Shown here: positions 24,051 to 39,600 of the stretch, piece after piece
Layout of the letters: each line of letters begins with the position of its first letter
Numbering within the stretch: position 1 is the first letter of the stretch
Source: Apostichopus japonicus
Lineage: Eukaryota > Echinodermata > Holothuroidea > Aspidochirotida > Stichopodidae
NCBI RefSeq assembly: GCF_037975245.1
Contig: NC_092566.1
Location: 18,509,001 to 18,573,000 of the forward strand
Reading direction: 5' to 3'
DNA length: 64,000 bases
Program-made: the position numbers and the translations under genes
Notes under the pieces: generated by a model
What the model was told of the DNA's origin: nothing
The model's database searches: none
Seen by the model: the letters and a program-made list of their open reading frames with translations, nothing else

Positions 24051-24278
24051 CATCATCAATACACCATCAACAATACAAAAACAACAATATATGTATAAAA
24101 AAAGTGATTTGTCATCTCCCAAGATTGTCAACCTGAGCCCCTCCCCACCAATATGACCCCTCACCACAAACACACCACTAACATGACCCCCTCACCCACC
24201 AACATGACCCCTACCAACTAACATGACCTCTATCTATTAAGCATAATAATATATTTTTTCAATGTTTTTCCACCAGCT

Positions 24279-24284
24279 TTTATT
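24279..24284 (-). terminator. Candidate polyadenylation signal for the left ceramidase gene
   Basis: TTTATT on the plus strand reads AATAAA on the gene's strand, about 340 nt past the stop codon at 24624. A similar hexamer lies at about 52154-52159 below the right copy. No transcript evidence. Confidence 0.3.
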
Positions 24285-24507
24285 CATATCAGTCATGATT
24301 GTTATAACTCACTTAAACTTCTTTTATATGGCTACTTCTTCCACCCCCACATGGCTACATCTTCTATGATATACTGTTAACCACCCCCCCCCCATCTATA
24401 TGGCTACATCTTCTATGATATACTGTTGAGCCCCCCTTGGCTACAACTTCTAGCATATAGTGTCAACCTCCCCACATGGCTATATCTTCTTTGATGTTAA
24501 CCCCCCC

Positions 24508-24591
<84 letters not shown>

Positions 24592-24623
24592 ACATACACA
24601 CCAGCATTACTTTCTAAAATCCT

Positions 24624-27600
24624 CTAGCTGACTTGAAACTCTGAAGAGGTTCCTTGGTAAGATAGAATATTTCCATCCACATGTTTACTATCACCAAAGT
24701 GACTTATCCTGTAGGTACCAGATGGAGCATCTTGTGGTATATCCCATCTAACAGTAACCTCACTGTGACCCAAAATAGTACTGGTGCGTGTCCAGATAAA
24801 CCTGCCAATGACAACAAGAATAAGATCAAATTACAAACATTAATTGACTGAGAGTTCACTCAACTGAACAACAAAGTCTGGTTAGTAAATACAGAGCAGG
24901 TAAAAACATGACACATGACATACCACCAGGCAGGTACAGACATGACATCACAAACCACCAGGCAGGTACAGACATGACATGACATACCACCAGGCAGGTA
25001 CAGACATGACATCACAAACCACCAGGCAGGTACAGACATGACATCACAAACCACCAGGCAGGTACAGACATGACATCACAAACCACCAGGCAGGTACAAA
25101 CATGACATCACATATCACCAGGCAGGTACAGACATGACATCACATATTACCAGGCAGGTACAAATATGACATCACAAACCACCAGGCAGGTACAGACATG
25201 ACATCACATATCACCAGGCAGGTACAGACATGACATCACATATTACCAGGCAGGTACAGATATGACATCACAAACCACCAGGCAGGTGCAGATATGACAT
25301 CACATATCACCATGCAGACAGGTACAGACATGACATCACATATCACCATGCAGGTACAGACATGACATCACATATCACCAGGCAGGTACAGACATGACAT
25401 CACATATTACCAGGCAGGTACAGATATGACATCACAAACCACCAGGCAGGTGCAGATATGACATCACATATCACCAGGCAGGTACAGACATGACATCACA
25501 TATCACCATGCAGGCAGGTACAGACATGACATCACAAACCACCAGGCAGGTACAGACATGACATCACATATCACCAGGCAGGTACAGACATGACATCACA
25601 TATCACCAGGCAGGTACAGACATGACATCACATATTACCAGGCAGGTACAGACATGACATCACATATTACCAGGCAGGTACAGATATGACATCACAAACC
25701 ACCAGGCAGGTACAGACATGACATCACATATCACCAGGCAGGTACAGACATGACATCACATATTACCAGGCAGGTACAGATATGACATCACAAACCACCA
25801 GGCAGGTGCAGATATGACATCACATACCACCAGACAGGTACAGACATCACATCACATATTACCAGGCAGGTACAGATATGACATCACAAACCACCAGGCA
25901 GGTGCAGATATGACATCACATATCACCAGGCAGGTACAGACATGACGTCACATATCACCAGGCAGGTACAGACATGACATCACATACCACCAGGCAGGTG
26001 CAGATATGACATCACAAACCACCAGGCAGGTACAGACATGACGTCACATATCACCAGGCAGGTACAGACATGACATCACATACCACCAAGGCTTGAACCA
26101 AGCAGGTATTCATGAACAAAGGTCTATGATGCATTTATATAACTAGCTACACCGACCATAAACTAACAACCTATCACCTCCAAATAGCTTACCTTGTTGA
26201 CCAATCTGCATCTGTGTAAATAGTTTTGAATTCTCCAGATATGGAGTCTTTTAAATCCACCGACAAGAAAGTTTCACCGAGCTGTGTGATATAATGTACA
26301 AAATGACAAGTTAGCTTCACTATAGTCTCTGTTTGTGCGGTCATAGAACGAAGACTAACCCAGTGATGTACAATTCACTTATTCCTTAATGATGACATCT
26401 GGATGACACTTACATTCTTTACTGACTCAAGGCAGTTAATACTCAACCAAGAGCTTTAAACACTTACACCTTCATTATGACGTCTGGATAACACTAATAT
26501 TATTCTCTACTGACTTAAGGCAATTAATACTCAAGCAAGAGCTTTTAACACATGTATTTGTTTCAGTACACAATATCTCTACAAAGCTGATATAACCTCA
26601 CAAGTCTCTCAGACCTGTGTTATTATGCTACTGTATCTAGATAGCATGGACTCACCCGTAGGTTATTGCGAGGGTTACCAGCTCTGAAGGTGACTTCTAC
26701 AATGTCTGATCCCTGCAGTAAGAAGAAGACAAAACATGCACAGTGAGAGTTCTCATCTAATGACAGCTATCAATAGAATAAATTACAATCAACTAATTGA
26801 TTTTTTTTACAAGAATAAGGACACCCCAAGCTTGAATTTCTAAGAGTCAACAATCATGAGGGAAATGTGAGTAAAGAGCACAAGAAAGCTTACAATGAGT
26901 TCAGATTAACTAGTCAAATCGAGTACCTTGGGGTGTAACAAGTCAAATCGAGTACCTTGGGGTGTAACAAGTCAGATCGAGTACATTGGGGTGTAACAAG
27001 TCATATCGTGTACCTTGTGGATTACCAATTCAAATTGAGTACCTTGTGGATTTAATACCAAGTCAAATTGTATACCTTGTGGTGTAACAAGTCAAAATGA
27101 GTACATTGTGGATTACCAAGTCAAATTGAATACCTTGTGAATTACCAAGTCAAATCGAGTACCTTGTGGATTACCAAGTCAAAATGAGTACCTTGTGGAT
27201 TACCAAGTCAAATTGAGTACCTTGGGGTGTAACTAGTCAAATCAAGTATCTTGTGATGTAACAAGTCAAATCGAGTACCTTGTGGATTATCAAATCAAAG
27301 TAAGTATGTTGTGGTGTAACAAGTTAAATCAAGTACCTTGTGGATTACCAAGTCAAATTGAGTACCTGCAGGTAGTTACTGCATGCATTATATTGCACCA
27401 TAATATGAAGTGACTTTTGATGACTGTAGTGCATTACTCTGCTCATAGAGAGTGTTGTGGTCAAGTGGTTAAAGGACTTGTGTGATCTAAGGATTGCAGG
27501 TTCAAGTCCTGGCCAGATCATTGCATTGTGTCCTTGGGCAAGGCACTTTATCTCCATTGCCTCTCTTCAACCAGGTGTATAATTTGGGACCTGTGAGATA

Positions 27601-30600
27601 AAACTGTCAGCTGGGCGCTGTTTAGCTGCTGCCATGTGGAGGGATTGTCTCTATGTTTGACAGGTTATGGTTGACCGGGTAATATTGTAAAGCGCTTGGA
27701 GCCTTTAGGGAAGGCGCTATATAATTTAAGAAATTATTATTATATTATTTAGTCTTTGTGGCAAAGACTCACCTTTTTGTACGGCACATTATTTACGTCT
27801 TTAAGGACATCTCCAAAGTTGGTGAATGGAGGAACACCGTCAAATAAAACAGGTGGAAGAAATGTGAGTTGTTTACTCAGCAAATTTGGGGGTGTAGGTC
27901 CTGCTGGTAGACTTGATCCCTAAGAGAGAGACAGGGAACTTTTGTGAATGTAGTCATGGTATAAAAGTATATCAAAGATGTTTTACATATTTACATAAAC
28001 ACGGTATTCCAAACACCACCCATCTGAAATATGATTTAAATTAGTCCCTTTTACACATCACATATATGTAGTTTAGTTGATTTTTTTGGCAAGAGTTAGG
28101 AAGCTTACAGAAGCAGATTTGAACCATATCTCTATGTGATAATCTTGGATAACACTGACTTATAGCAAGCCTTGGTTATTCATTTAGTGTTCAGAGAATT
28201 ATGGAGGCAGGGTTGTAACTGACGCAAGAGAAGCATCTCCCTGATGGGGTTGTAGCGTGAACAGTCTAACTGATACAATCTCTATTCACCTACAAGCTAG
28301 TTTTACCATCTCCCTGGTGGGGTTGTAGCGTGAACAGTCTAACTGATACAATCTCTATTCACCTACAAGCTAGCTTTACCATCTCCCTGATGGGGTTGTA
28401 GCGTGAACAGTCTAACTGATACAATCTCTATTCACCAACAAGCTAGCTTTACCATCTCCCTGGTGGGGTTGTAGCGTGAACAGTCTAGCTGATACAATCT
28501 ATATTCACCTACAAGCTAGCTTTACCATCTCCCTGGTGCGGTTGTAGCGTGAACAGTCTAACTGATACAATCTCTATTCACCAACAAGCTAGCTTTACCA
28601 TCTCCCTGGTGCGGTTGTAGCGTGAACAGTCTAACTGATACAATCTCTATTCACCTACAAGCTAGCTTTACCATCTCCCTGGTGCGGTTGTAGCGTGAAC
28701 AGTCTAACTGATACAATCTCTATTCACCTACAAGCTAGCTTTACCATCTCCCTGGTGCGGTTGTAGTGTGAACAGTCTAGCTGATACCATCTCTATTCAC
28801 CTACAAGCTAGCTTTACCATCTCCCTGGTGGGGTTGTAGCGTGAACAGTCTAACTGATACAATCTCTATTCACCAACAAGCTAGCTTTACCATCTCCCTG
28901 GTGCGGTTGTAGCGTGAACAGTCTAACTGATACAATCTCTATTCACCTACAAACTAGCTTTACCATCAACCTGGTGCGGTTGTAGCGTGAACAGTCTAGC
29001 TGATACAATCTCTATTCACCTACAAGCTAGCTTTACCATCTCCCTGGTGGGGTTTTAGCGTGAACAGTCTAACTGATACAATCTCTATTCACCTACAAGC
29101 TAGCTATACCATCTCCCTGGTGCGGTTGTAGCGTGAACAGTCTAGCTGATACAATCTCTATTCACCTACAAGCTAGCTTTACCATCTCCCTGGTGGGGTT
29201 GTAGCGTGAACAGTCTAGCTGATACCATCTCTATTCACCTACAAGCTAGCTTTACCATCTCCCTGGTGGGGTTGTAGCGTGAACAGTCTAGCTGATACAA
29301 TCTCTATTCACCTACAAGCTAGCTTTACCATCTCCCTGGTGGGGTTGTAGCGTGAACAGTCTAGCTGATACAATCTCTATTCACCTACAAGCTAGTTTTA
29401 CCATCTCCCTGGTGGGGTTGTAGCGTGAACTGTCTAGCTGATACAATCTCTATTCACCTACAAGCTAGTTTTACCATCTCCCTGGTGGGGTTTTAGCGTG
29501 AACAGTCTAGCTGATACAATCTCTATTCACCTACAAGCTAGTTTTACCATCTCCCTGGTGGGGTTGTAGCGTGAACAGTCTAGCTGATACAATCTCTATT
29601 CACCTACAAGCTAGTTTTACCATCTCCCTGGTGGGGTTTTAGCGTGAACAGTCTAGCTGATACAATCTCTATTCACCTACAAGCTAGCTTTACCATCTCC
29701 CTGGTGGGGTTGTAGCGTGAACAGTCTAACTGATACAATCTCTATTCACCTACAAGCTAGCTTTACCATCTCCCTGATGGGGTTGTAGCGTGAACAGTCT
29801 AACTGATACAATCTCTATTCACCAACAAGCTAGCTTTACCATCTCCCTGGTGGGGTTGTAGCGTGAACAGTCTAGCTGATACAATCTATATTCACCTACA
29901 AGCTAGCTTTACCATCTCCCTGGTGCGGTTGTAGCGTGAACAGTCTAACTGATACAATCTCTATTCACCAACAAGCTAGCTTTACCATCTCCCTGGTGCG
30001 GTTGTAGCGTGAACAGTCTAACTGATACAATCTCTATTCACCTACAAGCTAGCTTTACCATCTCCCTGGTGCGGTTGTAGCGTGAACAGTCTAACTGATA
30101 CAATCTCTATTCACCTACAAGCTAGCTTTACCATCTCCCTGGTGCGGTTGTAGTGTGAACAGTCTAGCTGATACCATCTCTATTCACCTACAAGCTAGCT
30201 TTACCATCTCCCTGGTGGGGTTGTAGCGTGAACAGTCTAACTGATACAATCTCTATTCACCAACAAGCTAGCTTTACCATCTCCCTGGTGCGGTTGTAGC
30301 GTGAACAGTCTAACTGATACAATCTCTATTCACCTACAAACTAGCTTTACCATCAACCTGGTGCGGTTGTAGCGTGAACAGTCTAGCTGATACAATCTCT
30401 ATTCACCTACAAGCTAGCTTTACCATCTCCCTGGTGGGGTTTTAGCGTGAACAGTCTAACTGATACAATCTCTATTCACCTACAAGCTAGCTTTACCATC
30501 TCCCTGGTGCGGTTGTAGCGTGAACAGTCTAGCTGATACAATCTCTATTCACCTACAAGCTAGCTTTACCATCTCCCTGGTGGGGTTGTAGCGTGAACAG

Positions 30601-33600
30601 TCTAGCTGATACCATCTCTATTCACCTACAAGCTAGCTTTACCATCTCCCTGGTGGGGTTGTAGCGTGAACAGTCTAGCTGATACAATCTCTATTCACCT
30701 ACAAGCTAGCTTTACCATCTCCCTGGTGGGGTTGTAGCGTGAACAGTCTAGCTGATACAATCTCTATTCACCTACAAGCTAGTTTTACCATCTCCCTGGT
30801 GGGGTTGTAGCGTGAACTGTCTAGCTGATACAATCTCTATTCACCTACAAGCTAGTTTTACCATCTCCCTGGTGGGGTTTTAGCGTGAACAGTCTAGCTG
30901 ATACAATCTCTATTCACCTACAAGCTAGTTTTACCATCTCCCTGGTGGGGTTGTAGCGTGAACAGTCTAGCTGATACAATCTCTATTCACCTACAAGCTA
31001 GTTTTACCATCTCCCTGGTGGGGTTTTAGCGTGAACAGTCTAGCTGATACAATCTCTATTCACCTACAAGCTAGCTTTACCATCTCCCTGGTGGGGATGT
31101 AGCGTGAACAGTCTAGCTGATACAATCTCTATTCACCTACAAGCTAGCTTTACCATCTCCCTGGTGGGGTTGTAGCGTGAACAGTCTAACTGATACAATC
31201 TCTATTCACCTACAAGCTAGCTTTACCATCTCCCTGGTGGGGTTTTAGCGTGAACAGTCTAACTGATACAATCTCTATTCACCTACAAGCTAGCTTTACC
31301 ATCTCCCTGGTGGGGTTTTAGCGTGAACAGTCTAACTGATACAATCTCTATTCACCTACAAGCTAGATTTACCATCTTCACAGGTAAAGCAATAATGTAA
31401 AATGCAATCCTTTTCCTTTCTTGAACATTTTACCTTTTTCAGAGCCTTGGAGAGCTTTTCATACTGGTTCAGGTAAGCTTGTAATGTGTGAGGACCATAA
31501 ATGGTTGATGCACCCTCATACCTTTGCACCTGTGGAAGCAGATTACAAATGCCATACATTTAGTTTCCTTTAAAACAACATATTTGTATCACATGTAATC
31601 TAGGACATCAGGAAAAGTTTCGTTCTGATAAACATTTGACACACTAAACTACAAAATGCAGTTCCACTCTATCTGAAGAAAGAAATTCTAAATACTAAAA
31701 TATAAGAACTTTAATACAGTTGAAACATTGTATGTACCTTTAATCAACCCAGCCATACCCTGACTCGATATTCATATATAGAAAATAACAGTATGATATC
31801 TGCAATGATGAACAAATCATAAACAAATAATGGAACTGAGAGTTCTTCTCTATCAAACTAAGCCTGTTCCACTAACTGATCAGTAGAGGCTTACTAGCTG
31901 GGTCTACTATACCATCAGCTGAGGATTTTCTCTCTGTGGATTATGTCTTAAAGTATTCTTTTATAGTGAGGCCAAGCTACCTAAGGGAAGAATAATTCTC
32001 TGCCACTAATATCTCACCTGGTATTCTTCATACGTGGTTATATAATCACTGTATGTGTTTGACAGACCAGCAATAACTGTAAACAGACTCTCTTCTGATT
32101 TTAGAGCCTAGAAAAGCAAATGTAATAAAAAGAAAGTAAAAGGCTTCTAATAATAGAAGTTTTCTTATATCCTTTTTTGTAACCCTTTCTCTATATTTTT
32201 TATTTTCCAAAGCTTCTTCCTCCAAGACTAAAGGTTGACAATGGCAATTTCTTTTGATATATTTGACAATTCTTCATGGCAAGTCTATAGCAACCACATA
32301 ACTTCTATTCTCTCAACTGCCTTTTTTATTGGTTATGATGGTTGCATATTGTAACAACAACAGCCTTTGTATTGGTTATGATGGTTGCACACAATAACAA
32401 CAGCCTTTGTATTGGTTATAATGGTTGCACACAATAACAACAGCCTTTGTATTGGTTATGATAGTTGCACACAATAACAACAGCCTTTGTATTGGTTATG
32501 ATGGTTGCACACAATAACAACAGCCTTTGTATTGGTTATGATGGTTGCACACAATAACAACAACTTCCCTTGTATTGGTTATGATGGTTGCCAACAATAA
32601 CAACAACAGCCTTTGTATTGGTTATGATGGTTGCCCACAATAACAGCAACAGCCTTTGTATTGGTTATAATGGTTGCACACAATAACAACAGCCTTTGAA
32701 TGGGTTATGATGGTTGCACACAATAATCACAACAATGGCCTTTGTATTGGTTATGATGGTTACATACAATAACAACAACAGCCTTTGTATTGGTTATGAT
32801 GGTTGCCCACAATAACAGCAACAGCCTTTGTATTGGTTATAATGGTTGCACACAATAACAACAGCCTTTGAATGGGTTATGATGGTTGCACACAATTATC
32901 ACAACAATGGCCTTTGTATTGGTTATGATGGTTACATACAATAACAACAACAGCCTTTGTATTGGTTATGATGGTTGCCCACAATAACAACAACAGCCTT
33001 TTTATTGGTTATGATGGTTGCCCACAATAACAACTGCCTTTGTATTGGTTATGATGGTTGCCCACAATAACAACTGCCTTTGTATTGGTTATGATGGTTG
33101 CACACAATAACAACAACAGCCTTTGTATTGGTTATGATGGTTGCCCACAATAACAACAACAGCCTTTTATAAGGTTATGATGGTTGCACACAATAACAAC
33201 AACAGCCTTTGTATTGGTAATGATGGTTACAATAACAACAACAGCCTTTGTATTGGTTTTGATGGTTGCACACAATAACATGATTATACTGTCACAAGTA
33301 CAGTGTATAAATGAATGTGAGTAACTAGTTGAAATAAAGATTTAACATAGCTAGATCTTGATTAAAGGAGTTGTTCAATTAACAAATTACCTTCTTGACA
33401 GTATTTATCATTCTTCGTCCAGACATGGTCCTGTTAAATATGATAAAGAGAAATTAAGAAGCAAAGTTTAGTCTCGAGATGGATCCTGAAATTAATCTTT
33501 GACTGTATCTGTGTACTTCTCCTGGTTATATTAACTTGTCAATACATAAACCAACTGAAGAGAAACCATTTGACTTGTGACAAAGCACTTTATCAATAAT

Positions 33601-36600
33601 TTAGGGACTAAAGACTTAAATCAAATTCATAGGTATTGCAAATAAACCATTAACCAAAAAGTAAACCCTCACGTGAATTCTCCAGGCACTGGAATAATGA
33701 CAAGCTGTCCAACTTTCAGCAGCATGGTGTCCACAATGTTGGGTGTCCATGAATATGGAAAAGTGGTCTGGAAACAAGAAATAGAAATGCTAACAGATAT
33801 TTTAAGGCTTAATTCATCACCTGAAAGCTCTCTTCGACTACGAGGCATAATTCTTAGCATGTGAGTGACCACCACCAAGTCCCGCTCCAAGTCCCGCTAA
33901 CAAATCTGCTCAACCGTGAGTTAAACATTGATATTGAGAGGCAAATACTGATGAAGTTAAACCTCAAATATATAAAGAAGAAAACCTTCACCTGGTGGCG
34001 ATAGCCATGTAATTTTTCAAACTGTAACTTGAAGGGTCAAGAGGTTATCAAACATTACACATAAACAAAAGTAGTTCCTAATACTTCTGCTTGGTAACAA
34101 TCTTTATTCAGCCCTTCCCAGTCTGCAATTCACAAGTTGAGGACAAACTTTGGTTTGTAGGAATTACATACATGAGGTTGTATAGACTTTAACTCTACAA
34201 ATTCAAACCAAGGAAGTATGCTAGCTATAACTCCACTCATTTACCCTTCCATGACTGACTCTAAACGTACCTCTCCTGTTGCTAGCAGAATTGGCTTTGG
34301 CTTCTGACATTCAATAAGTTCCTTGGATGGTTTCTTGATCAAATTCGTTATTAAATTCCAAAAAGGGTTCGATGATGTTGTTCCTGATAAAGAGAGAATA
34401 TAAGAATTAGCATCATTACAAAATAATGTTGTGGTAACCATGGCAACACATAATACTGATGGCAGCAACATCACCACATAAAGGACTAAGTCTTTGGTAT
34501 GTATGACATGCAATACACTCCTAAGTTTAAGAGATTGATAATATAAATCTGTGATAGGGTAAGCTCTATAATGTTACAACTGAGTATGAATAATGACAAC
34601 ATATATTAGTAAAGGAACAAAGAGGTAGGCATGAAAAAAACTGGTTCTTTCTTAGCAAACATTAAATATTCACAAGAAGATTTGAGAAATATTGGTTAGA
34701 ATTATTGGGGAAGTCCTTACAATAATAATAATATCAGCTTAACCATTGAAAAACACATTGCAAATTATTTTTCTTTCAGTGGATGCCCAAAAAATTCTTG
34801 GCATATTGCCAGTATTTTCACAAAATTTTTTTTCTTACGCCTTTACACATGAGAATCCTACCTTGTGTGAAATCAAAGGCCCCTGGACCGTCTGTTGTGC
34901 CTGCTGCAAAGCTGTAGCCCATGGATGGTTTACAAGTTTTACCCTAGCAAATAAAATTGAAAACTTGAATCAATGCAAATCATTAAGATCAGAGTGATAG
35001 CCGTCCCAGTGGTTACTTACCTTTGAGGAAACTTAAAACCAGCATTCAGTTGCTAATTATGAAGGAAATTGTTAAAAATACAAATTATTACTCACAGCAA
35101 GCAATCAATAAATCACTTGTTGTTAGAATTAAATATACCATGTAGGGTTAGAGTATGGCCAATCCCTAACCCCCTACCAGCATCCATATTATAACTGTTA
35201 AAATCAGTTGAAAATACACTTAGAAGTTAGCAATACCATTAAGGGTTAAGTGTTTGACTAACAACAATGTTAATTGTTATAATCAGTTGATATTAGTGAT
35301 CATGTTTGGCATGGCATCAGTGTTAATTGCTATAATCAGTTGCTGCATTACTAATTTTATCCTTCCCTCATTGAGTGGTGTGGTATTAACCTTGGTAATA
35401 TCCACCTTAAGTTTTTGTATAGTTTTCTCAAACTTCAATGATGTTCATGAAAGAAGAATTTACTCCTTTGCCAAAATAGAAAGGACAGTTTGACAATATG
35501 AAGTCAGAGGAAACTGAAATGGATGGAGGACTCAGGACAGATACACAGCCAAGAACTGTTAATGTTTTAAATCCTGTCACATAGCAAAAAATATTAGACA
35601 GATCAATTACTTTGAGATAATGTTGCTACATTAATGTTACTAAAACTAAGCTTCCTCCGGCAATGGGTCAACTTTCATTTCATGTTTACAGCTGCAACAT
35701 GAAGGTCAGTCAATCTATGGGACTCAGTGGCTCATAATTATCTACTATTTTTTAAGAGAACTGTTAATGTTTGGGAAATACTGGGCAAGTAAGTTGACCA
35801 TAGTGCTAATTGTCTTAATAATAAGTTTATTAATTACTGATGTATGGTCCAGAGACTTTGTGACAATTTCTAGAGAGAAACTAAGACATAGTGATTTTAT
35901 GGCATAAGTACAGTTACCATTACAAAGACACTGTAAACATCAAACACTCGGTCTACGCTCACTGGACTTGTACAAATCAAAATAGACAAATACAAATATA
36001 GCTTACAGAACACCTAGTAACTTACAGAATATGAAGCATTGTAAGGCACGGTGACGTTGGTCATATCAACAAACTGATGAATGGAAGAAACAGGGCCAGT
36101 CAGACGGAATCCACCTTCATTCCACAGACCCTGCAAATGTAGAGAAGTTGAATCTTAAAGGTCAGCAAAATCATACAGATCTTATAACTGATTAAAACTA
36201 TTCAAAAGTCATGGATAAGTTTGTTTGAAATGGGGAAGGATAGTAATAAAGTACTTTGTAAAATCAACTTTAGATTAATTTCTGGTTAACAACGAAAAGA
36301 TATTAACAGTTATTTCACATACAAGTGTATCATCCAGCATTACACATTATAAAGAGGGGTTATTTGAACACACTTGACTTGTAGTGTGGGTTAAGGGGTA
36401 ACCAAGATTGTGGTGAGTAGGGGTGGGGGTTAGATGAGCTCTCTTGACTTGTAGTGTGGGTTAAGGGGTAACCAAGATTGTGGTGAGTAGGGGTGGGGGT
36501 TAGATGAGCACTCTTTGAGTTGTAGTTTGCATTAAGGGGTAACCAAGATTGTGGTGAGTAGGGGTGGGGGTTAGATGAGCTCTCTTGACTTGTAGTGTGG

Positions 36601-39600
36601 GTTAAGGGGTAACCAAGATTGTGGTGAGTAGGGGTGGGGGTTAGATGAGCACTCTTGAGTTGTAGTTTGCATTAAGGGGTAACCAAGATTGTGGTGAGTA
36701 GGGGTGGGGGTTAGATGAGCACAGTAGTGGTGTGGGTTAAGGGGTAACAAAGATTGTGGTGAGTAGGGGTGTGGGTTAGATGAGCACTCTTGAGTTGTAG
36801 TGTGGGTTAAGGGGTAATCAAGATTGTGGTCAGTGAGTAGGGGTGGGGGTTAGATGAGAACTCTTGAGTTGTAGTAAGGAGTAAGGGGTGACCAAGGTTG
36901 CAGTGAGAGAGTAGAAATGGGGGGGGGGGGGGGGGGTAGATGAGCATTCCTCAGGTGTAATGGGGATTAAGGGGTGACCAAGGTTGGGGTAAGTGAGGAG
37001 GTGTTGGGGGGGGGAGGGTGTCATCAAGTAAATACTAAACACATGCATCTTGTAAAATATTATTTTTTGGTTTATGGTTTATATCACTGTCTTGTCTTTC
37101 CTGACAATAGAGGTACTTACCATTGCTTTGTCCTTCTGTTTACTGCCGATGATTAAGGTACTTTCAAACATGTCCTTACCAGGTCCAAATGCAATGCATT
37201 TCTCATTCTGTACATAAGAAATGTCAACATTGCAAATTACAATATAAGTTGCTCATTTATTAAAGCATTTTGCACAGACAAACAACCCTGCCCCACTCAT
37301 GTAAACAGATATGTAAGTTTACTTTTACATTGTTCCTCCAACCCCCCCCCCCCCCCAGGACCCTTCCCACCAATGTGCTTCTACTTTCAGTGGTTTAGTT
37401 GTGTCCATTGGTACAAGCTGGTGACATTCAATAGGTTATGCTTTGTCACAGACTTCTGTGCTGTGTACCTTGAGTTTACATTTGGATCTAATATTTATTG
37501 TCAGCTCTCTTTAGATTCCTGTTTCTATGTTTCACTGTCCACAATACATACATATAACAAGCTAGCTTCTTTCAGTATTATCTGTTTTACTCAAAGGACG
37601 TTTCAACTTTTTCACTGTAACCGTTTGGTTTCACAATTTGACTTTAATTCTTCTTTTAGCACTTGAAACATCATAGTTTACTTCCTTGTTCACGTCGCAT
37701 TTCCGTTTCTGTGCAGTTAGGATCAGGTGTCCTTTAAGATTGTGTCATCACATTTTATTGCAGCTATAGTTAATTTATCATATAAGAATTAATTTTTATT
37801 TCCAACAGACAAAGAGTAAAACTATTGTACCTTTCCTCCACATGTACTTGAATCACGCTCACATGGTTTGCCAGTATCAATGCACTTTGCTCCTTGTGTG
37901 TTTGGAGATACATCTCCAAGATGACTCTGTGCAAAGGCAGCAACAAAAGGACCCTGAAATACACAAAAAAAAAATAATACAGAAATAAAAGTGTCCGTGG
38001 AAGCAAGGAATAGAAGATACTGTAGGAAGATTGTCAAAGAGAATGTTGAATGTTACCCTGACAGATAAACTGTGTACACTACTGAGAGAATAACAGTTAC
38101 TAATTATAATTATAATTGACAACAGAAATAAATAATAGCTGAGATATCTCTTGACTTCCCAGTAAGGGTGCATAGTCAGTCATGGACTGCTTTGAAAGGA
38201 TATTGCTACAGTACTCTAATTTAATGTTTACAGTAAAACTACATAATTAAGACAGTGGTTCTACATACATGGTAAATAGAAGGGCAGCTACAGTATACAG
38301 ACTTTAAAAGTCAAATAGCAATCAACTTGACATGATGTAATATATGTGTCACTGTAATGAACACTGTGGATTCCTATTACAACAACAAAGATCATACGGT
38401 TTGCCTGAGGCAAGTGTTGAGTATCAAATTACTTTGCCAGTTTTTCCCAGACCATTGAATTCTTGCTCCACAGAATAGGACGCAAATCCTTTATTATCTC
38501 CGCTGATGAGGTGATTGGTGTTATTCATACTAGTGCCATGAACAGCAAACCAGCTAAAATACGAAAAAGAATAAACAGATAGGTTAAGTGCAAACCAAAT
38601 CCGAGGGGTTACATTTGAATGCTGACTGGCATAAACCATACTAAATATAGGAATAACAGTTTAGATAGGAGCTTAATTATAGAGAATAAAAACCACTATT
38701 AAATAGAAGCATACACCCTGACTTAACTCAGTCATGATCTAGATATAGGGATCAGAAGTGATTGGGTGGGTGGGTTGGTAGGGGGGGTGGGAAGGCTAAC
38801 ATACCAATTTATTGGACTAGCCACAAAGGGAAGTGAGGTTAAAGAGACGAAGACCATCAGGAGAAGGGTTAAGTACAATTTCAAATTTACTGAATGAAAT
38901 ACTTACTTCAGCATTCCAATAGAAACGTTATTTACAGTGTCAACGATTTTCAGATTTGTCATTGTATGGTCAGTATTGGTATCATATCTGTGAGAAAAAT
39001 AACAATAGAGGATCAAGAATGGAATTACTTGAGCTGATATGTCTTATGAGAAGCAGGAAACCTACAAAAGGATGCATATCTATCTACGTACTTCGCCCTT
39101 TATATATGGTTCCAGTCAACCCTTTTTAATTCCCCAGTGAATGAGGTCGCCAGGAGGAAAATCCTGTGGCGACTAGATCTAAATTTTTCCCAAATTCTGG
39201 TCGCCCAAAATGAAAATGTGATCGCCACTTTGATATGCTAAATATTAGTACAAAAAACACTAGGCCTAAGCTCAACATCGAGTAGCACTAGACTGTACAT
39301 GTGTACACGCACAGAATCGTATAAAGACGTATAGGATAATAGGGTTGGGCGATGTATCGAAAATTATTATTATCGCGATAATTTTTTTTCAAGACGATAT
39401 TTTTTGAGGATTGAACAAATGACGATAACTTCTTGTGAAAGAAATTTGAAATAAATGTGGGAAAAAATGCAATTATCCTTTCTCCGTTTTATGTGTAAAT
39501 GTTATTCTAGCATTTCATGGTTAAGAAAGTTGAAAAGAAATCCAGTTATCAACTTCATTTACTGACTTTTGAACTTCGTTAAAACACGTCCTTTACAACA

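Noticed and set aside
27480-27530. Possible tRNA gene (A-box- and B-box-like motifs)
   Set aside because: The following body and (TTA)n tail, and the second copy at 56350, mark it as a tRNA-derived SINE; no proper cloverleaf 3' half is visible.
28228-31376. CRISPR-like regular array
   Set aside because: Units are contiguous 73-bp repeats with no unique spacers, in an intron of a eukaryotic gene.
37373-37666. 97-codon plus-strand frame between ceramidase exons
   Set aside because: Lies in an intron of the opposite-strand gene, lacks recognisable features and is not preserved in the right copy.
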